Source: Rattus norvegicus (taxonomy: Eukaryota; Chordata; Mammalia; Rodentia; Muridae). From it: a DNA stretch of 64,000 nt. Below, piece by piece: positions 1-12,838 of the stretch (the first letter of the stretch is position 1; each line of letters begins with the position of its first letter). The notes under the pieces were generated by a model that saw nothing but the letters and a program-made list of their open reading frames with translations, ran no database searches and was not told where the DNA came from. The DNA lies in contig NC_086025.1 in assembly GCF_036323735.1 (NCBI RefSeq), positions 109,910,688 to 109,974,687 of the forward strand, read 5' to 3'. A program made the position numbers and the translations under genes.

Positions 1-2574
1 GTGGGGGGTGGGTTGGGAGGGGGGAGCCACCAAGCAGAAAAGTGTTAAGCCACTAAGAGTCACACCTGCAAGTTCTCTGAAGAAGCCAGAGCCATACAGT
101 AGATGTTTCGGCCGATTACAACATGCCTGTGAGGGGATGGAATGTAGCAGATGGAAAGCCAACATGACCTTGGGCCAGCTGGTGTACTACCAGTCTCTCT
201 AGCTGATCTAGCATCCTGATGAGGATTAGCTAAAACTCCTGGAATGTGCTGTTGTTGTTGTCCACCCACCCTAAAGCTGAGGATGCTGTGAGAAACATCT
301 CAGGTTTCCTATAGGAGAGATTCAGAGTCACTCTGTGTAGACAAATTTGTATCTGAGCAACCGGGACACAAAGTTCTGTCTGCTGCTGAGAAACCAGAGC
401 GCCAGCGAGTACGGTTGGGGGGGGGGGAGCTTTTATTGTAGATTTGAAAGAAAGAATAGCCAGAGGCATCTGGAAGAACCTAGAGCAGGAGGAGGCAGTC
501 AATGGAGTATGGCCAGCGGTCTGGAACTTGGCACAAGAGCAGCAGGAGCCGAGCAGAGGGGGAGAGACAGGGAGGACACAAGGAAGCAAGAGAGAGGGAG
601 GAGGAAGACAGGAAGGCAAAAAGATCACAAGCAAAAGAGGGAATGTAGCGGAAATAGCAGAGTGATAAGGGGAATGAGTGTGGGGGAGGGGAAAGGGCAA
701 GGACAGCTGGGGTGCTAGCACGGACTCTGAGATGTGTAACAGGCATTGGTGACAATGACGGAGCCTGGAGGCCAGCATGCTCTTTGGTAGTCATAGGTAC
801 CACAGATAGCCATTTGTCCTTTCTGCCAATGATTTTTTTTTTTTTAAAAAAAAGGCTCTTCTTGGTAGAGGAGAATAAGCTTCACGAGTTCCTGAGGAAC
901 TTTCTAACCACAAGAGTGCGGGGAAATGGAGTTTCCTTTGGACCTTAACAATTTAAGAAATATCAGTTTAAGTCCAGGAGTGGTGCTCTGAGGCAAGTCG
1001 ATCTCTCTGAGCTTGATGTTATCCTGGTTTGAGCTCCAGGTTAGCCATGAAGTTAAACAATGAGATCCTCTCTCAACAAAACAAAAACAACGAAAAAGAA
1101 AGAAAGAGAAATGTCTGTGTAAAAGCTGGTAATACGGGGCCAGCGAGATGGCTCAACAGATAAAGGTGCTTGCTGCCAATCCCCAGGGCCCTCATGGTTG
1201 GAGATAGAGACCCCAGCCAAAGTGCTGAGAACAGTAACTGAGAAACATCGGCACCAATCCCTGTCGCCATCGAAACACCAAAGCTCAGAGAGCATTGTGG
1301 AAGACGGTGCTGAAAACCCCGTAAGTGATAGAGCTCAGGGAGGACTGGGGCAAAATGGTGCCTTCTAGACATGCTGGTCATCGCCCTCACTCTCACAGCA
1401 ACTGTGGTTGGTTGCACAGAATCAATTCCAGCACAGATGGGGGAGAGGCTCATGAGGCCCCACCTCCAGTCTTGGGGTAGTGGTGGGGGAACTGATTTTT
1501 CTTTGGAGATGTGGCCTCTAGTAGGTTTTCCAAGCTCCAGTGAATGGCCTTATACCTATGAACACATAGCCAACACTAACTAGGCTCAGGGGGTCAATGA
1601 AAGACAGGATATGGCCCTGGGGGTGGGGATGGGGAGATCTGGTGGAGGAACGGGGTGGTGAATATTATCAAAATATGCTATGTACATGTGTGAAATTATT
1701 TTCAAAGAATAAATTTCAAATATATATTTGTTTAAAAAGCGAGTGTGGTGGTGACCTAGGACTTGGGAAGTGCCTGAAGGAGGATCAGAAATTCAAGGCC
1801 ATCTTTTACTGCATAACAAGCTTGAGGCCAGCCCCAGCTATATGAGACTGTAAAAATGATAGCTTGATAGCCCAGTCCTATAATCTCCTCACTCAGAAAG
1901 CTGAGGATTGCTGCAACTTTAAAGCCAACTTGGACTGTATATTAAGTACCAGGTCAGCCTGGAAACTCAAAAAGTAAAATAGAGACAAAACAAAAGTCCC
2001 TTGGTAACTAAAGGTTGATTAGTTCTAAATGTCACTCACCTATAGCAACATTCTTTAGTATGGACGAAACCAAGACAAGAGTCTTTGCAAACTGTACAGT
2101 AAGATTTGAGACAGAGTGCCCAGGGATGAGTCTGCCCCACTTGAGCGGGAAGAATTACTCCATGATACTAACCCAGAAGAGCACTTGAGAGGGGTATGTT
2201 TTGGGATATCTCATTATTGTTCACAGGAAACCTAGTTGTTAGCAAAATACACGAGTTTAGAAGGATACTGCCTTAGTCAGATGCAGTGCAGTGTGTCCTG
2301 TAGAGATGTGGTTTGGGTGTGCCTCTAAAAGCCTCCACAGATAAGACACTAACGAATGGAAAGACCCTGCCTGTTTTAAGGCAAGTTGTTTGGGAGATGT
2401 CTTTGCTCTCGGACCCAAGGCAAAGTCAAGTGGATGGCCTCAGATGGGTGAAATCGTTGGCCCCTACTGACTTGGCTTGGAGCCCCCACCACTATGGTGA
2501 CATTGTTCAGCCCGCCAAAGGGGGCTAGAGGGGAGGGGCTAGAGATGACTTTTATAGCCATTGGCCCTTTGAGA

Positions 2575-2578
<4 letters not shown>
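1..2578. other. Gene-free flank
   Basis: No coding exon is seen. It holds degenerate B1-like pieces (about 975-1110 and 1740-1860), a short tRNA-SINE fragment near 1138 and A/T tracts. The open frames are short and not conserved in character. Confidence 0.6.

Positions 2579-2616
<38 letters not shown>
2579..2616. repeat. (CT)n microsatellite
   Basis: Near-pure CT repeat of about 38 bp at the presumed tail end of the Gucy1a1 retropseudogene. Confidence 0.9.
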
Positions 2617-3353
2617 AACCACAGACACACTTTAATAACCACAGTTTGCACTGGTCACAGGCCACAGGTGAGTACATTACTTTGACACTTAAACTTGGCT
2701 ACAATTGTCTAGAATATGTACACTGTGTTGGATTTTGAGTACAGGTAGTGACTGCTCTAGAATAAAGCTATTTCCCCAAGTCACAAGTCACTTTTGAGGT
2801 TTGGTTCTTAAATAGAGAAGAAGATTGAAAGCGCTGAAATGAACACTTTTTTTTTCCATCTTAAAGGGGAAACAGAGGAAACTGTGCTTCACCCCTGCAA
2901 TTTTAACACTGCCTTCTATCTTCTGCAATCCTAAAGTCATTTCAGAGGTTCTGCGTGCCCTCAGAGGCATCAAAGCCATAAACATGCGCTCACTAATCTA
3001 CCCCTGATGCTTTGCCTAAGAAGTTGGCATTTCCATCTTCTGCATCTTTCTGCTGGAACCACGGTTTAGAATTAGGTCCTTGATGTTGATAAGCATCCAG
3101 AAGGTGACAGATTCCAGGAATGTCACTAGGGAAGTTTGGTGGAAGCTCCTCCCTCGATCTCGGGGTGGACACAAAGCCAGGACAGTCTTTGAGTAACCTG
3201 TATGTGGTGGGGCTGGCATTGATTTTCTGCGGCACACTGCAGGACTCGAATTTGTTAGCCAGAGTGACATTGTTTCCAAACAGGCAGTATCGGGGCATCT
3301 TCACTCCGACAACCGCAGCAAACCCTGACCCAGAGTGCAGTCCAATTCCCATC
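2580..3353 (-). pseudogene. Gucy1a1: 5'-truncated retropseudogene of soluble guanylate cyclase alpha-1
   Basis: The minus strand encodes 119 codons ending at TAG 2995-2993 that match the C terminus of GUCY1A1: GLHSGSGFAAVVGVKMPRYC, CLFGNNVTLANKFESC, CPGFVSTPRSREELPPNFPS and GNANFLGKASGVD. There are scattered substitutions (such as V to G and G to A in the SGSVFAGVVG loop) but no stop. Several source exons are fused without introns, so the copy arose from mRNA. Homology stops at about 3353, leaving no N-terminal or most catalytic sequence. The 3' UTR-like part runs down to an ATTAAA (2636-2631) and a GA-rich tail that is now a (CT)n microsatellite on the plus strand. The true gene lies elsewhere in the genome. 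Confidence 0.85.
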
Positions 3354-3825
3354 TGCTCCGCTCCGCTGACTGCTCCGAGCTCTGTCTTTTCATTGGCCCT
3401 TGATTTTGGCTTGGAAGAAGCTCAGAGTAAGAGATAAGGATTTGTTCTTTGTTCTTTGGGCTTGCAAGAACACAGGTGAAAAAGGATTTGAGGAAAGAGA
3501 GCAAAGGTTCTCTTGGGTTTGGAGGAGCTCAAGGTAGATTAGCTCAGGAGTATGCCACAGCCAGGAAGGAGATTTCTAAAAAGCTAGCAGTTTAGTTGAA
3601 GAATAGATAGGCTTGTAAATAGATATTTTGTATATAGCTAAGAAAATAAAAATTACCTCACTGATCTAGCAGGTTTGTTTTTTGGTTTTTTTTTTTTTTT
3701 ATTTTACCTCAGTTCTCTTCTTCCCTGTCTTTATTGGTGTAAGTATTGAATAATTTAAATGAATAAACATTACAGGGGTAGGAGCAAGCTGATCTTTGTG
3801 AACTCAAGGTCCTTTTGATCTACAT

Positions 3826-4024
3826 CAGAGGTTCTCAACCTCCCTACTCCCTAATGCTTCAACCCTTTAATAGAGCTCTTCATATTGTGGTGACCTCCCC
3901 CAACCACAGAATTATTTTGTTAGTACTTCACAACTGTAATTTTGCTACTGTTACGAATCATAATGTAAATATCTGATCTGTGACTCCCAAAAGAGGTTCA
4001 GACTCACAGGTTGAGAACCACTGG
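3826..4024. mobile_element. hAT-type nonautonomous DNA transposon
   Basis: Ends agaggttctcaacct and aggttgagaaccactgg are inverted repeats of the CAGTGGTTCTCAA class used by Charlie/MER5 elements. The interior is AT-rich with no coding capacity. Confidence 0.75.
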
Positions 4025-4226
4025 TCTTCAAAGTGAGTTTCAGGCCAGCCAAACCTACAGAGTGAGACTTCACCAAGGGGGGGGGGGGGGACTGGAGACT
4101 CAGAGCAGCAAGGCATCCAGTTTATTTCATGAACATGCAAAGTGGGCACCAGCTTAGAATGACAGGCATGGTGAGACAGCACAGAAAATGGTTTATAAAC
4201 CTGATGCGCATAAAAAGTATGCCCTG

Positions 4227-4329
4227 GGGGTTGGGGATTTAGCTCAGTGGTAGAGCGCTTGCCTAGCAAGCGCAAGGCCCTGGGTTCGGTCCCTAGCTCC
4301 GAAAAAAAAAAAGAAAAAAGAAAAAGAAG
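4227..4329 (+). repeat. ID SINE
   Basis: Full tRNA-Ala-like ID body (TTTAGCTCAGTGGTAGAGCG ... GGTTCGGTCC) with an A-rich tail. The flanks share aagtatgcccc, a target-site duplication. Confidence 0.97.
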
Positions 4330-4469
4330 TATGCCCCGGTTATTTTTGAGTGACCAGGAGGGAAATGAGAACTTCACACATGCATATAAAGTTCATCCCT
4401 GCAGCTGCAATTCCCTTACCAACCCCTCCACCACCACCACTACTCCCTCCCCATTTCACGTGCTCCTTT

Positions 4470-4607
4470 GTCTCTTTTTTTTTAAGCACTGAGCCCACCT
4501 AACTGTCCTGGAACTCACTCTGTAGACCAGGCTAGCCTCGACCTCAGAGATCCACCGGTCTCCCTCCTGAACACTGGGATTAAAGGTGTGCACGGTCACC
4601 AGCCAGC
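4470..4607 (-). repeat. B1 SINE
   Basis: tggaactcactctgtagacc and gggattaaaggtgtgcac are B1 hallmarks on the minus strand. Confidence 0.88.
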
Positions 4608-5037
4608 AAGGGGGTTACAGTCTTACTGAGCATCGAAGCCTTACCTTCTCTCCCTTTCTTATGTTTGTCTTTTACTCAGTAAAATCACCTGTTGACTCAT
4701 TTGTACGATTGACATCCTGTTCATTTTAAAGCTTGCCCTCTTCTGAGATAAGATTAGAAATTGCTCTCCTGTTTTTTAATAAAGGATGCTTTCTATTACA
4801 CTGACCTCCCTGACACGCATAATTAAGGATCATCGCCCCATCTCGGGATCTGCAAGGTACCTTTTGCCAAGTAAAGTGGGTGTTCCTAACTCCTGTAATT
4901 CAGAGCTAGCTGTCTTTGCAACTGTGATTCAGTCCCTGGCACTCCACATGAAGGGCAGATTGGAACACTGCCCAGCCACACAAATCCCTGGGAAAACGCA
5001 GGAGTCTTGCTTACCTAGGACCTGAAGCACAACTGTT

Positions 5038-5352
5038 AAGGTTTCCACTGCTGTGAACAGACACCATGACCAAGGCGACTCTGATAACAACATTTAACTG
5101 GGGCTGGCTTACAGGTTTCGACCATTATCATCACGGTGGGAAGCATGGTGCACCTCAGTGCCCAGGCAAGCACGACGCACGGGGAGCTGAGAGCTCAATA
5201 CCCTGTTCTGAAGACAAGCAGGAGAAGACTGACTTCCGGGAAGCTAGGTGAAGGCTCCCACAGCCCATCTCCACAGTGACACATTCACTCCAACAAGGCC
5301 ACACCTCCTAACAATGCCACTCCCTGGGCCAAGCATATTCAAACCACCGTAA
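5038..5352 (+). repeat. Rodent interspersed repeat, copy 1 (family not assigned)
   Basis: Shares ctgctgtgaacagacaccat and the ccactccctgggcc end with 7194-7492 in the same orientation. Noncoding. Confidence 0.65.
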
Positions 5353-7021
5353 CCACCTTTTGCCGTCTGTGGGGGAAAACACCAACTTGTGCTGTCCCAG
5401 GTAGAACTTCTAGCTTCCTAAACACTAGGAAGACACCACAAAGTGACATCAGAAACCATAGACTGAGAAGGAAGTGAACCTCACACTGCTGATCTGGGCA
5501 GAACTAAATCAGAAACTAAAAAAATGAACAAGCCCAAGAACCTGGCCAGTCATAATGCAAAGTTGCAGCAAGATACCTAAAATTCCCAGTTTTCAACAGA
5601 AAACGGTGATTCATACAAAGCGGCAGGATACTGGGCTCCTGTACCAGAAAACAATAGTTACTGCCTGTGTAGGGGCCCAGAGTCCGGACTCAGCAAAGTG
5701 TCAAAGTATTACTTATGCAGAGGTTCAGGAACAATGGGATGCGGTGGCAAGAATGGCGGCCTTGTACTACTGTGTTAGCTTTCTATCACTGTCAAATAGA
5801 CATTGCGGGTGGAACGGACTCGGAGTCAGTCAGGATGTGGGGACAGAAACAGGAGGGATCAGATCAGGCGAAGATGACAGGAGAGATTCCCCCTGGATGA
5901 GCTAGAATCCTAGTGTAATGGAAACTCCCAGGAATCTGTGACACCTAGTAATGGGGGATACGGAGCCTGAACCGGCCACCTCCTGTAACCAGGTAAGACT
6001 TCCAATGGGAGGACTGGGACACCAACCCAGCCACAAAAGCTTCAACCTACAATTCATCCTGCCTACAAGATGGGCTGGGGCAAAAGTGTCACAGAAATCT
6101 TGGGAGTGGCTAACCAATGCCTGCTCCAGCTTGAAACCCATGCCGTGAGAGGGAGCCCACCCGTGACACTGCTCAGAGGGCCCAGAACCAAAGGCTGGAG
6201 AGCCAGAGCCCTACCTAGGAGAGAACCATACATGGCAAAAAGAAAAAAAAGTCAATGGAAAGATTCTGCTGTACGCATAGGTTGGTGCCTAGCCCGTTTG
6301 TCACCAGAGACGCTTCACCCAGCAGTTGGTACACGCAGATGAGGAGACCCACAGTCAAACATTAGGCAGAGCCTGGGGGATCCTGAGGACATGGAGGGGA
6401 CGAAGAATTGCAAGAACCAGTGGAGTCAAGGACATCAGAAAAACCCACAGAATCACCTAACCTGGGCCCAGAGGGGCTCACAGAGACTGAACTGCCATTG
6501 AGGGAAGCTGTGTGGGAGCGACCTAGGCGCTCTGCACCCGTGTTACAGTTGTGTAGCTTGATCTCCTTGTGGGGCTCCTAACAGTGGGAGCAGGAGCCGT
6601 CTCTGACTCTGTGGCCTGTTTGGGGGACCCTATTCCTCTACAGGGTTGCCTTGTCCAGCCTTCACAGGAGAGGAGGTGGCTGGTTGGTATCCATGAGAGG
6701 CTCGCCCTTTTCTGAAGAGAAATGGAGAAGGGGTGCATGGGGAGGGGCAGAGAGGAAGGAAAGGACTGGGGGAGAGGTGACTGCGGGTCAGTCAGGATGT
6801 AAAATAATCTTCTAAAGGTATATACCAAACTATCTGCCAGGTGCCAGTCTCTTCCAGGATGGACACTGTCTGCCCGGTGTGTGTGGGGCAAGGCATCTGC
6901 ACTGCCCAAGGGAACTGGGACTCTAGGGCCACCAGGCTATCTGTGAAATGAAAGGATCAACTCTTTCCGGGTTAGGACCCGGGCAGAGAGATCATATAGC
7001 CATTGTTTTTAATTATTAAAA
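5353..7021. other. Unassigned intergenic DNA
   Basis: Non-repetitive by eye, with no splice-linked coding signal and no recognised protein. Old LTR-type sequence is possible. Confidence 0.5.
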
Positions 7022-7190
7022 AGCTGTTTTGCCTGCTGTGGGAGCAAATGCCTTTAGTCCCAGCACTTAGGAGACAAATCGTGGCGGATCTCTGTGAATT
7101 CAAAACTAGCCTAGTCTACAAATCAAGTTCTTGACTGGTCAGGGCCATTAAAGTGAGACCCTGTCTCGAAGTAACAACAAAAAACAAAAC
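7022..7190 (+). repeat. B1 SINE, diverged
   Basis: tagtcccagcacttaggaga and gagaccctgtctcgaag boxes. Confidence 0.82.
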
Positions 7191-7193
7191 CGT

Positions 7194-7492
7194 CTTAGGG
7201 TTTTACTGCTGTGAACAGACACCATGACTGAGGCAACTCTTATAAGGACACCGTTTAACTAGATCTGGCTCACTGGTTCAGAGGTTCAGTCATTATCATT
7301 AAGGTGGGAACATGGCAGCATCCAGGCAGGCATGGTGCAGGAGGAGCTGAGAGCTCTACATCTTCATCTGAGGGTTGCTAGCAGAATGCTGGCTTCCCCG
7401 CAGCTAAGTGAGGGTCTTAAAGCCCACGCCCAAAGAGACACACCCACTCCAACAGGGCCACACCTTCTAATAGTGTCACTCCCTGGGCCGGA
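7194..7492 (+). repeat. Rodent interspersed repeat, copy 2 (family not assigned)
   Basis: Homologous to 5038-5352; includes aggcaggcatggtgcaggag and the same end. Confidence 0.65.
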
Positions 7493-7999
7493 CAAGAAAA
7501 TTTGAGACAAGGTTTCAAATAGCCCGTGCTGAATTTGAATTCACTAAGTAGCCAACGATGGCCTTGAGCTTCTGTTCCTTGGGCAGGGAACCTTGGGCAG
7601 AGCATGGGGTCCAGCTTTGGGAGGTTAAATGGGCAGCACTCAGTTTGGGTTCAAGGAAACAGTCACTGATTGAGGAACTGCTACTCTGGCGGTTCTGGTG
7701 TGGAAATAGCGCTTAGAAACACAGCTGCCTCTGTCTGAGGCCTGTTAGAACTCGAAGAGCTGATGACTTGTCTAGTGGGTATCGGTAATTCAAGAAGAAT
7801 GGAGAATTAGTCATGAACGAGAAACCGAGAAGGCCGTTAAATCACCTAACTGGTATGTACAATACGTGAAAGAAATCTATTACCAGGTTTGTTCCAAGTT
7901 CACAAACCCCTAGGAATTTACAGCATATTTGATCTGTAAGAGCTGTATCTGGACTCAACTTATCTAAACCCCCCCGCTTTTTTCTTAGATTCATTTCTT

Positions 8000-8190
8000 A
8001 AATATTCATTTATCTTATGTGCATATATGTTCTGGGCAAGTATGAAATGTGCACCATGTGGATGCCAAGTTCCCAGGCAGGCCAGAGGAGGATGTTGGAC
8101 TACTTAGAGCTAAAGGCGAAGATGGTTGTGAGACACCATGTGGTTCTGGGATCCAAACCCAGGTCCTCTGCAAGAACAAGTATTCTTTTT

Positions 8191-8223
<33 letters not shown>

Positions 8224-8339
8224 CGGAGCTAGGGACCGAACCCAGGGCCTTGCGCTTGCTAGGCAAGCGCTCTACCACTGAGCTAAATCCCCAACCCAAG
8301 AACAAGTATTCTTTACCAGTGAGCTACCTCTCCAGCCCC
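8000..8339 (-). repeat. B3-type SINE split by ID insertion
   Basis: B2/B3-like sequence on the minus strand ending in the ctacctctccagcccc head; the ID at 8187-8297 lies inside it. Confidence 0.7.
8187..8297 (-). repeat. ID SINE nested in a B3-type SINE
   Basis: Reverse-orientation ID body and T-rich tail, flanked by a perfect 16 bp duplication AAGAACAAGTATTCTT (8172-8187 and 8298-8313). It interrupts an older SINE at about 8000-8339. Confidence 0.97.
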
Positions 8340-8365
8340 AAACTTCACTGTTGTCATGCTTCTGC

Positions 8366-8480
8366 ACGCGCACACACACACACCACACACATACACACAC
8401 ACCCCACACACACACCACACACACACACAACACACACACAAACACACACACACAACACACACACACAACACACACAGAAC
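8366..8480. repeat. (CA)n imperfect microsatellite
   Basis: CA runs interrupted by CC and AA steps. Confidence 0.92.
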
Positions 8481-8881
8481 CATGCACACTTTTTGTGCAC
8501 ACACACTACACTGCCGGACATACAACAACTTAGATCTGAGGATATTATAAATTGCAGTGTTTAACTGTGACACAAACTTCCCTGAAACTCTTTCTGGGAA
8601 CATACTGTAAAGTTTTAGTTTTTATGACTTTAGTTATAGGAATATAATACCTAATTACAGAAAAGAAGCATTTTAGTATTTTGCTATCACCATCCCTCGG
8701 CCTGGAAGCGCAGATTACTCTATCTTTGGCTTGGACTGTGTTAGGATGTTTAATTTTATTTATTTTTTCCTATTTCAATTACGTGTGGTATATTTGTGTG
8801 TGTGTGCATCTCTGTGGGTTCATGTGCACATGTCTACATGTCTGTACATATGTGTGGAGACCATAGGTCAATGTCAGAAAT

Positions 8882-9075
8882 CTTTTTTTTTTAAGTTTTA
8901 TTTATTTTATGTATAAAAGTAGTAGTGTACTGTCGCTGTCTTCAGACACACCAGAAGAGGGCATCAGATCCCATTACAGATGGCTGTGAGCACCACGGGG
9001 TTGCTGGGATTTGAACTCAGGACCCCTAGAAGGGCAGTCAGTGCTCTTAACCGCTGAGCCATCTCTCCAGCCCCA
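8882..9075 (-). repeat. B2 SINE
   Basis: Minus-strand B2 with the TCTTCAGACACACCAGAAGA core and the gctgagccatctctccagcccc head. Confidence 0.93.
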
Positions 9076-9321
9076 GAAATCATCTGATTGCTCTTCTGCT
9101 TCATTTATGGGGGCAGAGCTTCATAGGGGCTCTCAATTAAACCCAGAGTTCAGCAACACAGCTAGTCTTGCTGGCTGCTCTAAGGAGTCCCTTGTCTCCT
9201 CCAGGGTAGGATTTCAGGTAGGCTGCCACACTCAACCAACACTTATAGATTTCTTGGGATCTGCCCTGCCCCTGCAACAAGTACTTAATACCTAAGCCAG
9301 TATCTCCTCAACCCAGGATTG

Positions 9322-9324
<3 letters not shown>

Positions 9325-9371
<47 letters not shown>

Positions 9372-9394
9372 ACGCGCGTGCACGCGCGCATGTG
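9325..9394. repeat. (TG)n with CG-rich end, Z-DNA candidate
   Basis: 70 bp of strictly alternating pyrimidine-purine, ending in two CGCG-rich blocks. Confidence 0.93.
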
Positions 9395-10074
9395 AAGAGG
9401 GCTTTCAGGAGTCTGTTCTCTCATGGCTTCTACCCTCCAGGTCACAGGGATTGAACTCAGGTCATCACTCCTGGCAACAAGAGAAATGAAGAAACATTTC
9501 CCATAAGCCATCTCGCTCCCTCCCCCCACCCCCCCACCCCCCCACCCCGAGATCCCAAGCACCCACAACGAGCTCATTCATTTCGTGTGTGTGTGAGTGT
9601 GGTGGCTGTGTGGCACTTAAAGGACAAGCTGCAGTCGTCACCTCTCTCACCTGTCTCTCTTCAGTATGGATCCCAGGAATTGGACTGGGGTTGCCAGAGT
9701 TGCTGTAAAATACCTGCTACTCCATCCTGCCTGCCCACCCAGGAGGCTTAAGTTTAAACCGTTTGAGTTGCTGGTTTGAGCTTCATAAAAGTTTGTTAAA
9801 TGAATGTAGGCCTGGGATGAGGGGAACATTTTCAATAATTCCTGAAATGGCCCCACACATAGTTCTGTTATTTTTTTATTATATGTTTATTCAAAGTAGC
9901 ATTCTCAGCATTGTAAGTTGTAAAATCAAAATATCAATCAACTCTGAAAAGCACTACACGCTGTAGTGTCAGAGTCATGGGGCAGCTCTTTATGTTAAAA
10001 GAAGCAAGCACATCCATCTAACTAACATACAAATGTGCTTTATCTTTAGTGAGCCGTTAGACTGGTCCTAAAGA

Positions 10075-10262
10075 GACGTGGGGATTAGAGCTCCTGCTCC
10101 TGCACAGAAAGTCGCTCTCCCAAGTTTAGTCCCCAGCACCCTCGCTGCTGTGACTCTCAGCAATCTGTGACTCCAGCTCCAGGGGTCTGATGGCCTCTTT
10201 TCTGGACTCCCATGTAACCTACACTCACGTGCACATACCCAGATATACACACAATAAGCAAG
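10075..10262 (+). repeat. B3/B4-type SINE
   Basis: gtccccagcacc box followed by a ctccaggggtctgatggcct stretch and a cacacaataagc tail, typical of rodent B3. Confidence 0.75.
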
Positions 10263-10271
10263 GAATAACAG

Positions 10272-10405
10272 TGGGCTGGTATGGTGCGTGCCTGTAATTT
10301 CAGCACTGGAGAGGCAGATGGATCTCTGAGTTTGAGGCCAGTTTGCTCTCTACAGAGAGTTCCAGACCATCTGGGACTCTATGGTAAGATCCTGTCTCAT
10401 GGAGC
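10272..10405 (+). repeat. B1 SINE, diverged
   Basis: ggctggtatggtgcgtgcct start and gatcctgtctcatgg end. Confidence 0.78.
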
Positions 10406-11756
10406 TTCTACTGCTGCCGAGTCTTTTTAAAACCACAAATTGTCAAACTAGGTTATGGGGAATGGATGAAGTCAGAGTAAACGTGTGTTGCTGAGTGAAG
10501 CCCAGCCATGTCAAGGACCCCAGTACCTCAGACCATGGGAAACAGCAAGGCCTTTCCTGGTCCATGTGCAGAGTCTTCCTCCAACGACTGCAGCCTGAGA
10601 CTGCTTCCCCCTACAGAGCTCCCCTACAGAGATTGGCTAACCTTCATTTGGCTTTATATACTAAATGCCCTGAGTGTCTGACGGAGGTTTGCCCCATCAG
10701 AGTACGTGCCCTACCCGGTCCCAGCGTTTCTGTTTGAGCCTGTTTCTTCACTTCCTGTCGGTCCAGTCAGGTCAACCCTAAAGACAAGCAGGTCCCAGCA
10801 ATACAAACACCAAATAATTGCTTTAAAATAAAATGTCCTTTTAATGAGTTTATCAATACTGCAAGATCAGCAAGTGCTCTTAATCCTGTGCCAGCCCAAT
10901 CCCATAACCATCTCAAAAATTCTGGAGTTAGGTACAATGGCACACACTTATCACCTCGGCCGTTTATCATCAGAATTTCAAGATAGGGTCCCCCAAGATC
11001 CAGGAAGCATCAGTGGAGAGGGGCTGGAGAGACAAAAGAGCTGAAGGATGGGAGGAGCACAATGAAACACTGTCCTCTGGATGTGACATGGCCGTTGCGT
11101 CATGACCACACAGCACTTACAGCTATGACACACAACCCGCGTGCCCACAAACAGTATAAACTACCTGGGAAGAAGGGTGTTAGTGTGTAGGGAAGAAATG
11201 AGGGTTAATGGGGTGTATGATCATGATACATTGTATCAACTGTACAAAATTAACAAAAAAATGAATATTAAGGTCACCAGGGCTACAGCGTGAGGAAAAG
11301 TTACTTTATATATGTAGAAGGTGATATCATGAAAGTATTATCTTTGGGGTTTGGGCACATCTAAAAAAAGCTAGGGGAACTTGGTACAGTTAATTACATC
11401 AGGCAGTTAGATGACTGTTTTGTTTTCTTTTTACAATAAAGTATTTAGCAACTTTAAACATTTCACTGCATGCCGGACTGTTTTCTCACTTTATTTGCTT
11501 ACTTCTGGATCTACAGCTTCGTAACCCTGCTTTTAGAGGGTCTGGTGAAAAAAGGAACCGACCCAGAGAGAGGGCCTAAGATTACTCTTCAAAATGCAAA
11601 GTTGCTGGTGTCTGGGCATGCGGTCTTGGGGGGATGCCCATCATGCCCTGATGAGAATGGCTTGCTGTGACTCAACTGTCTGTTCAAACAAATACATCCC
11701 ATGCTAAACAGTAGCTTTCCTTCTGGGAGTTGGATTTTGAGCGTCTGCCCAGCAGA

Positions 11757-12420
11757 GCGTGCCTACACAGCAGTATACTAGAACCCCATCTCCGAGTCTC
11801 CGCGGCCTCCCTGGCAGACAGCATCTCAGCACACACTGTCCCAGCGTGTTGCAGGGGAAATGACGTGTGTGCATCTGCGAGGACCTGGCTTCTTCTGATT
11901 TCACCTCATGAACTCTTCCCCTTGGCTGACTTCCATTTCAGTCCTTCCTTCGTGTTACATCCTCTAAGCCACGAATATAATTATACCCCGAGTTCTGAGT
12001 CCTCTCAGGAAATTGCATCCCTAACATGGCCCTCAAATTTGTATAAGTATTAGGTCCCATGATGAACTGAGAATATTGGTTTCTTTAGGGACTCGGTTAT
12101 GTTGTGGGAATATGTTTTTGTTTTAATCCCGCATGTGGGATATGAGGTTGCTTCAGATTGTCCACAGCCACCATGATTGTCTCGTGCTCTAGGAGGGTTG
12201 TGACTTTTGCCAGCTGCAGATAGTTTACGTTTGGAATTCCGGGGACTCTTGAGAGGGAATAAATGTGAGAGCCCTGAAAGGGGCTGGCAGCTGCTGCTTG
12301 CTGCTCCTCCTGCTGCTGCCGGTCCCCGCTGGTGCATTTGCTGGTTTTGCTATTGCTTGGTTGCTGGATGCCCTAGGAACTAGGTGCCACTAATCAGCAA
12401 ACAATAGCTTAAAGAGCTCT
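11757..12420 (+). mobile_element. LTR-like element, copy A
   Basis: About 430 bp of this copy align to 18084-18511; its later part (gggatatgaggttgcttcag, ccagctgcagatagtt) also aligns to 15955-16350. It looks like a rodent endogenous-retrovirus LTR with no internal genes. Confidence 0.6.
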
Positions 12421-12602
12421 ATGCACTCTTTCTCCTCTAACCTTCTTTCTCTCCTACCTAGTTTTGGAGGGGGCGGGGTTTGGAAGGGATTGTGGAATAA
12501 AGGTAGGAAAGATAGAAGAACACAGTAAAATAGCTAAAACATACACCTACACCACAATGCCTAATTCTAAGAGTCAATTTGGTTGGATTAAGAAAAACCA
12601 AG

Positions 12603-12792
12603 AAGCTGGGCAGTGGTGGCACAGGCCTCTTTAGTCCTGGCACTTGGGAGGTAGGTCTGTGAGTTTGAGGCCAGCCTGGTCTTCAGAGCAAGTTCTAAGA
12701 CACGCAGGGCTACATGAAGAAACCCTGTCACAAAAAGAAAAGAAAAGAAAAGAAAAGAAAAGAAAAGAAAAGAAAAGAGAAAAGAAAAGAAC
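12603..12792 (+). repeat. B1 SINE with (AAAAG)n tail
   Basis: B1 body followed by about ten AAAAG units (12733-12790) grown from its tail. Confidence 0.92.
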
Positions 12793-12838
12793 AAACACCT
12801 AGCTCAGGGTCTAAAGAGATGACAGTTAAAAGTATTGC

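Larger units (their letters stand above)
9395..11756. other. Intergenic DNA
   Basis: A C-rich tract (about 9523-9548), the two SINEs listed and AT-rich unique sequence. No gene is recognised. Confidence 0.5.
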
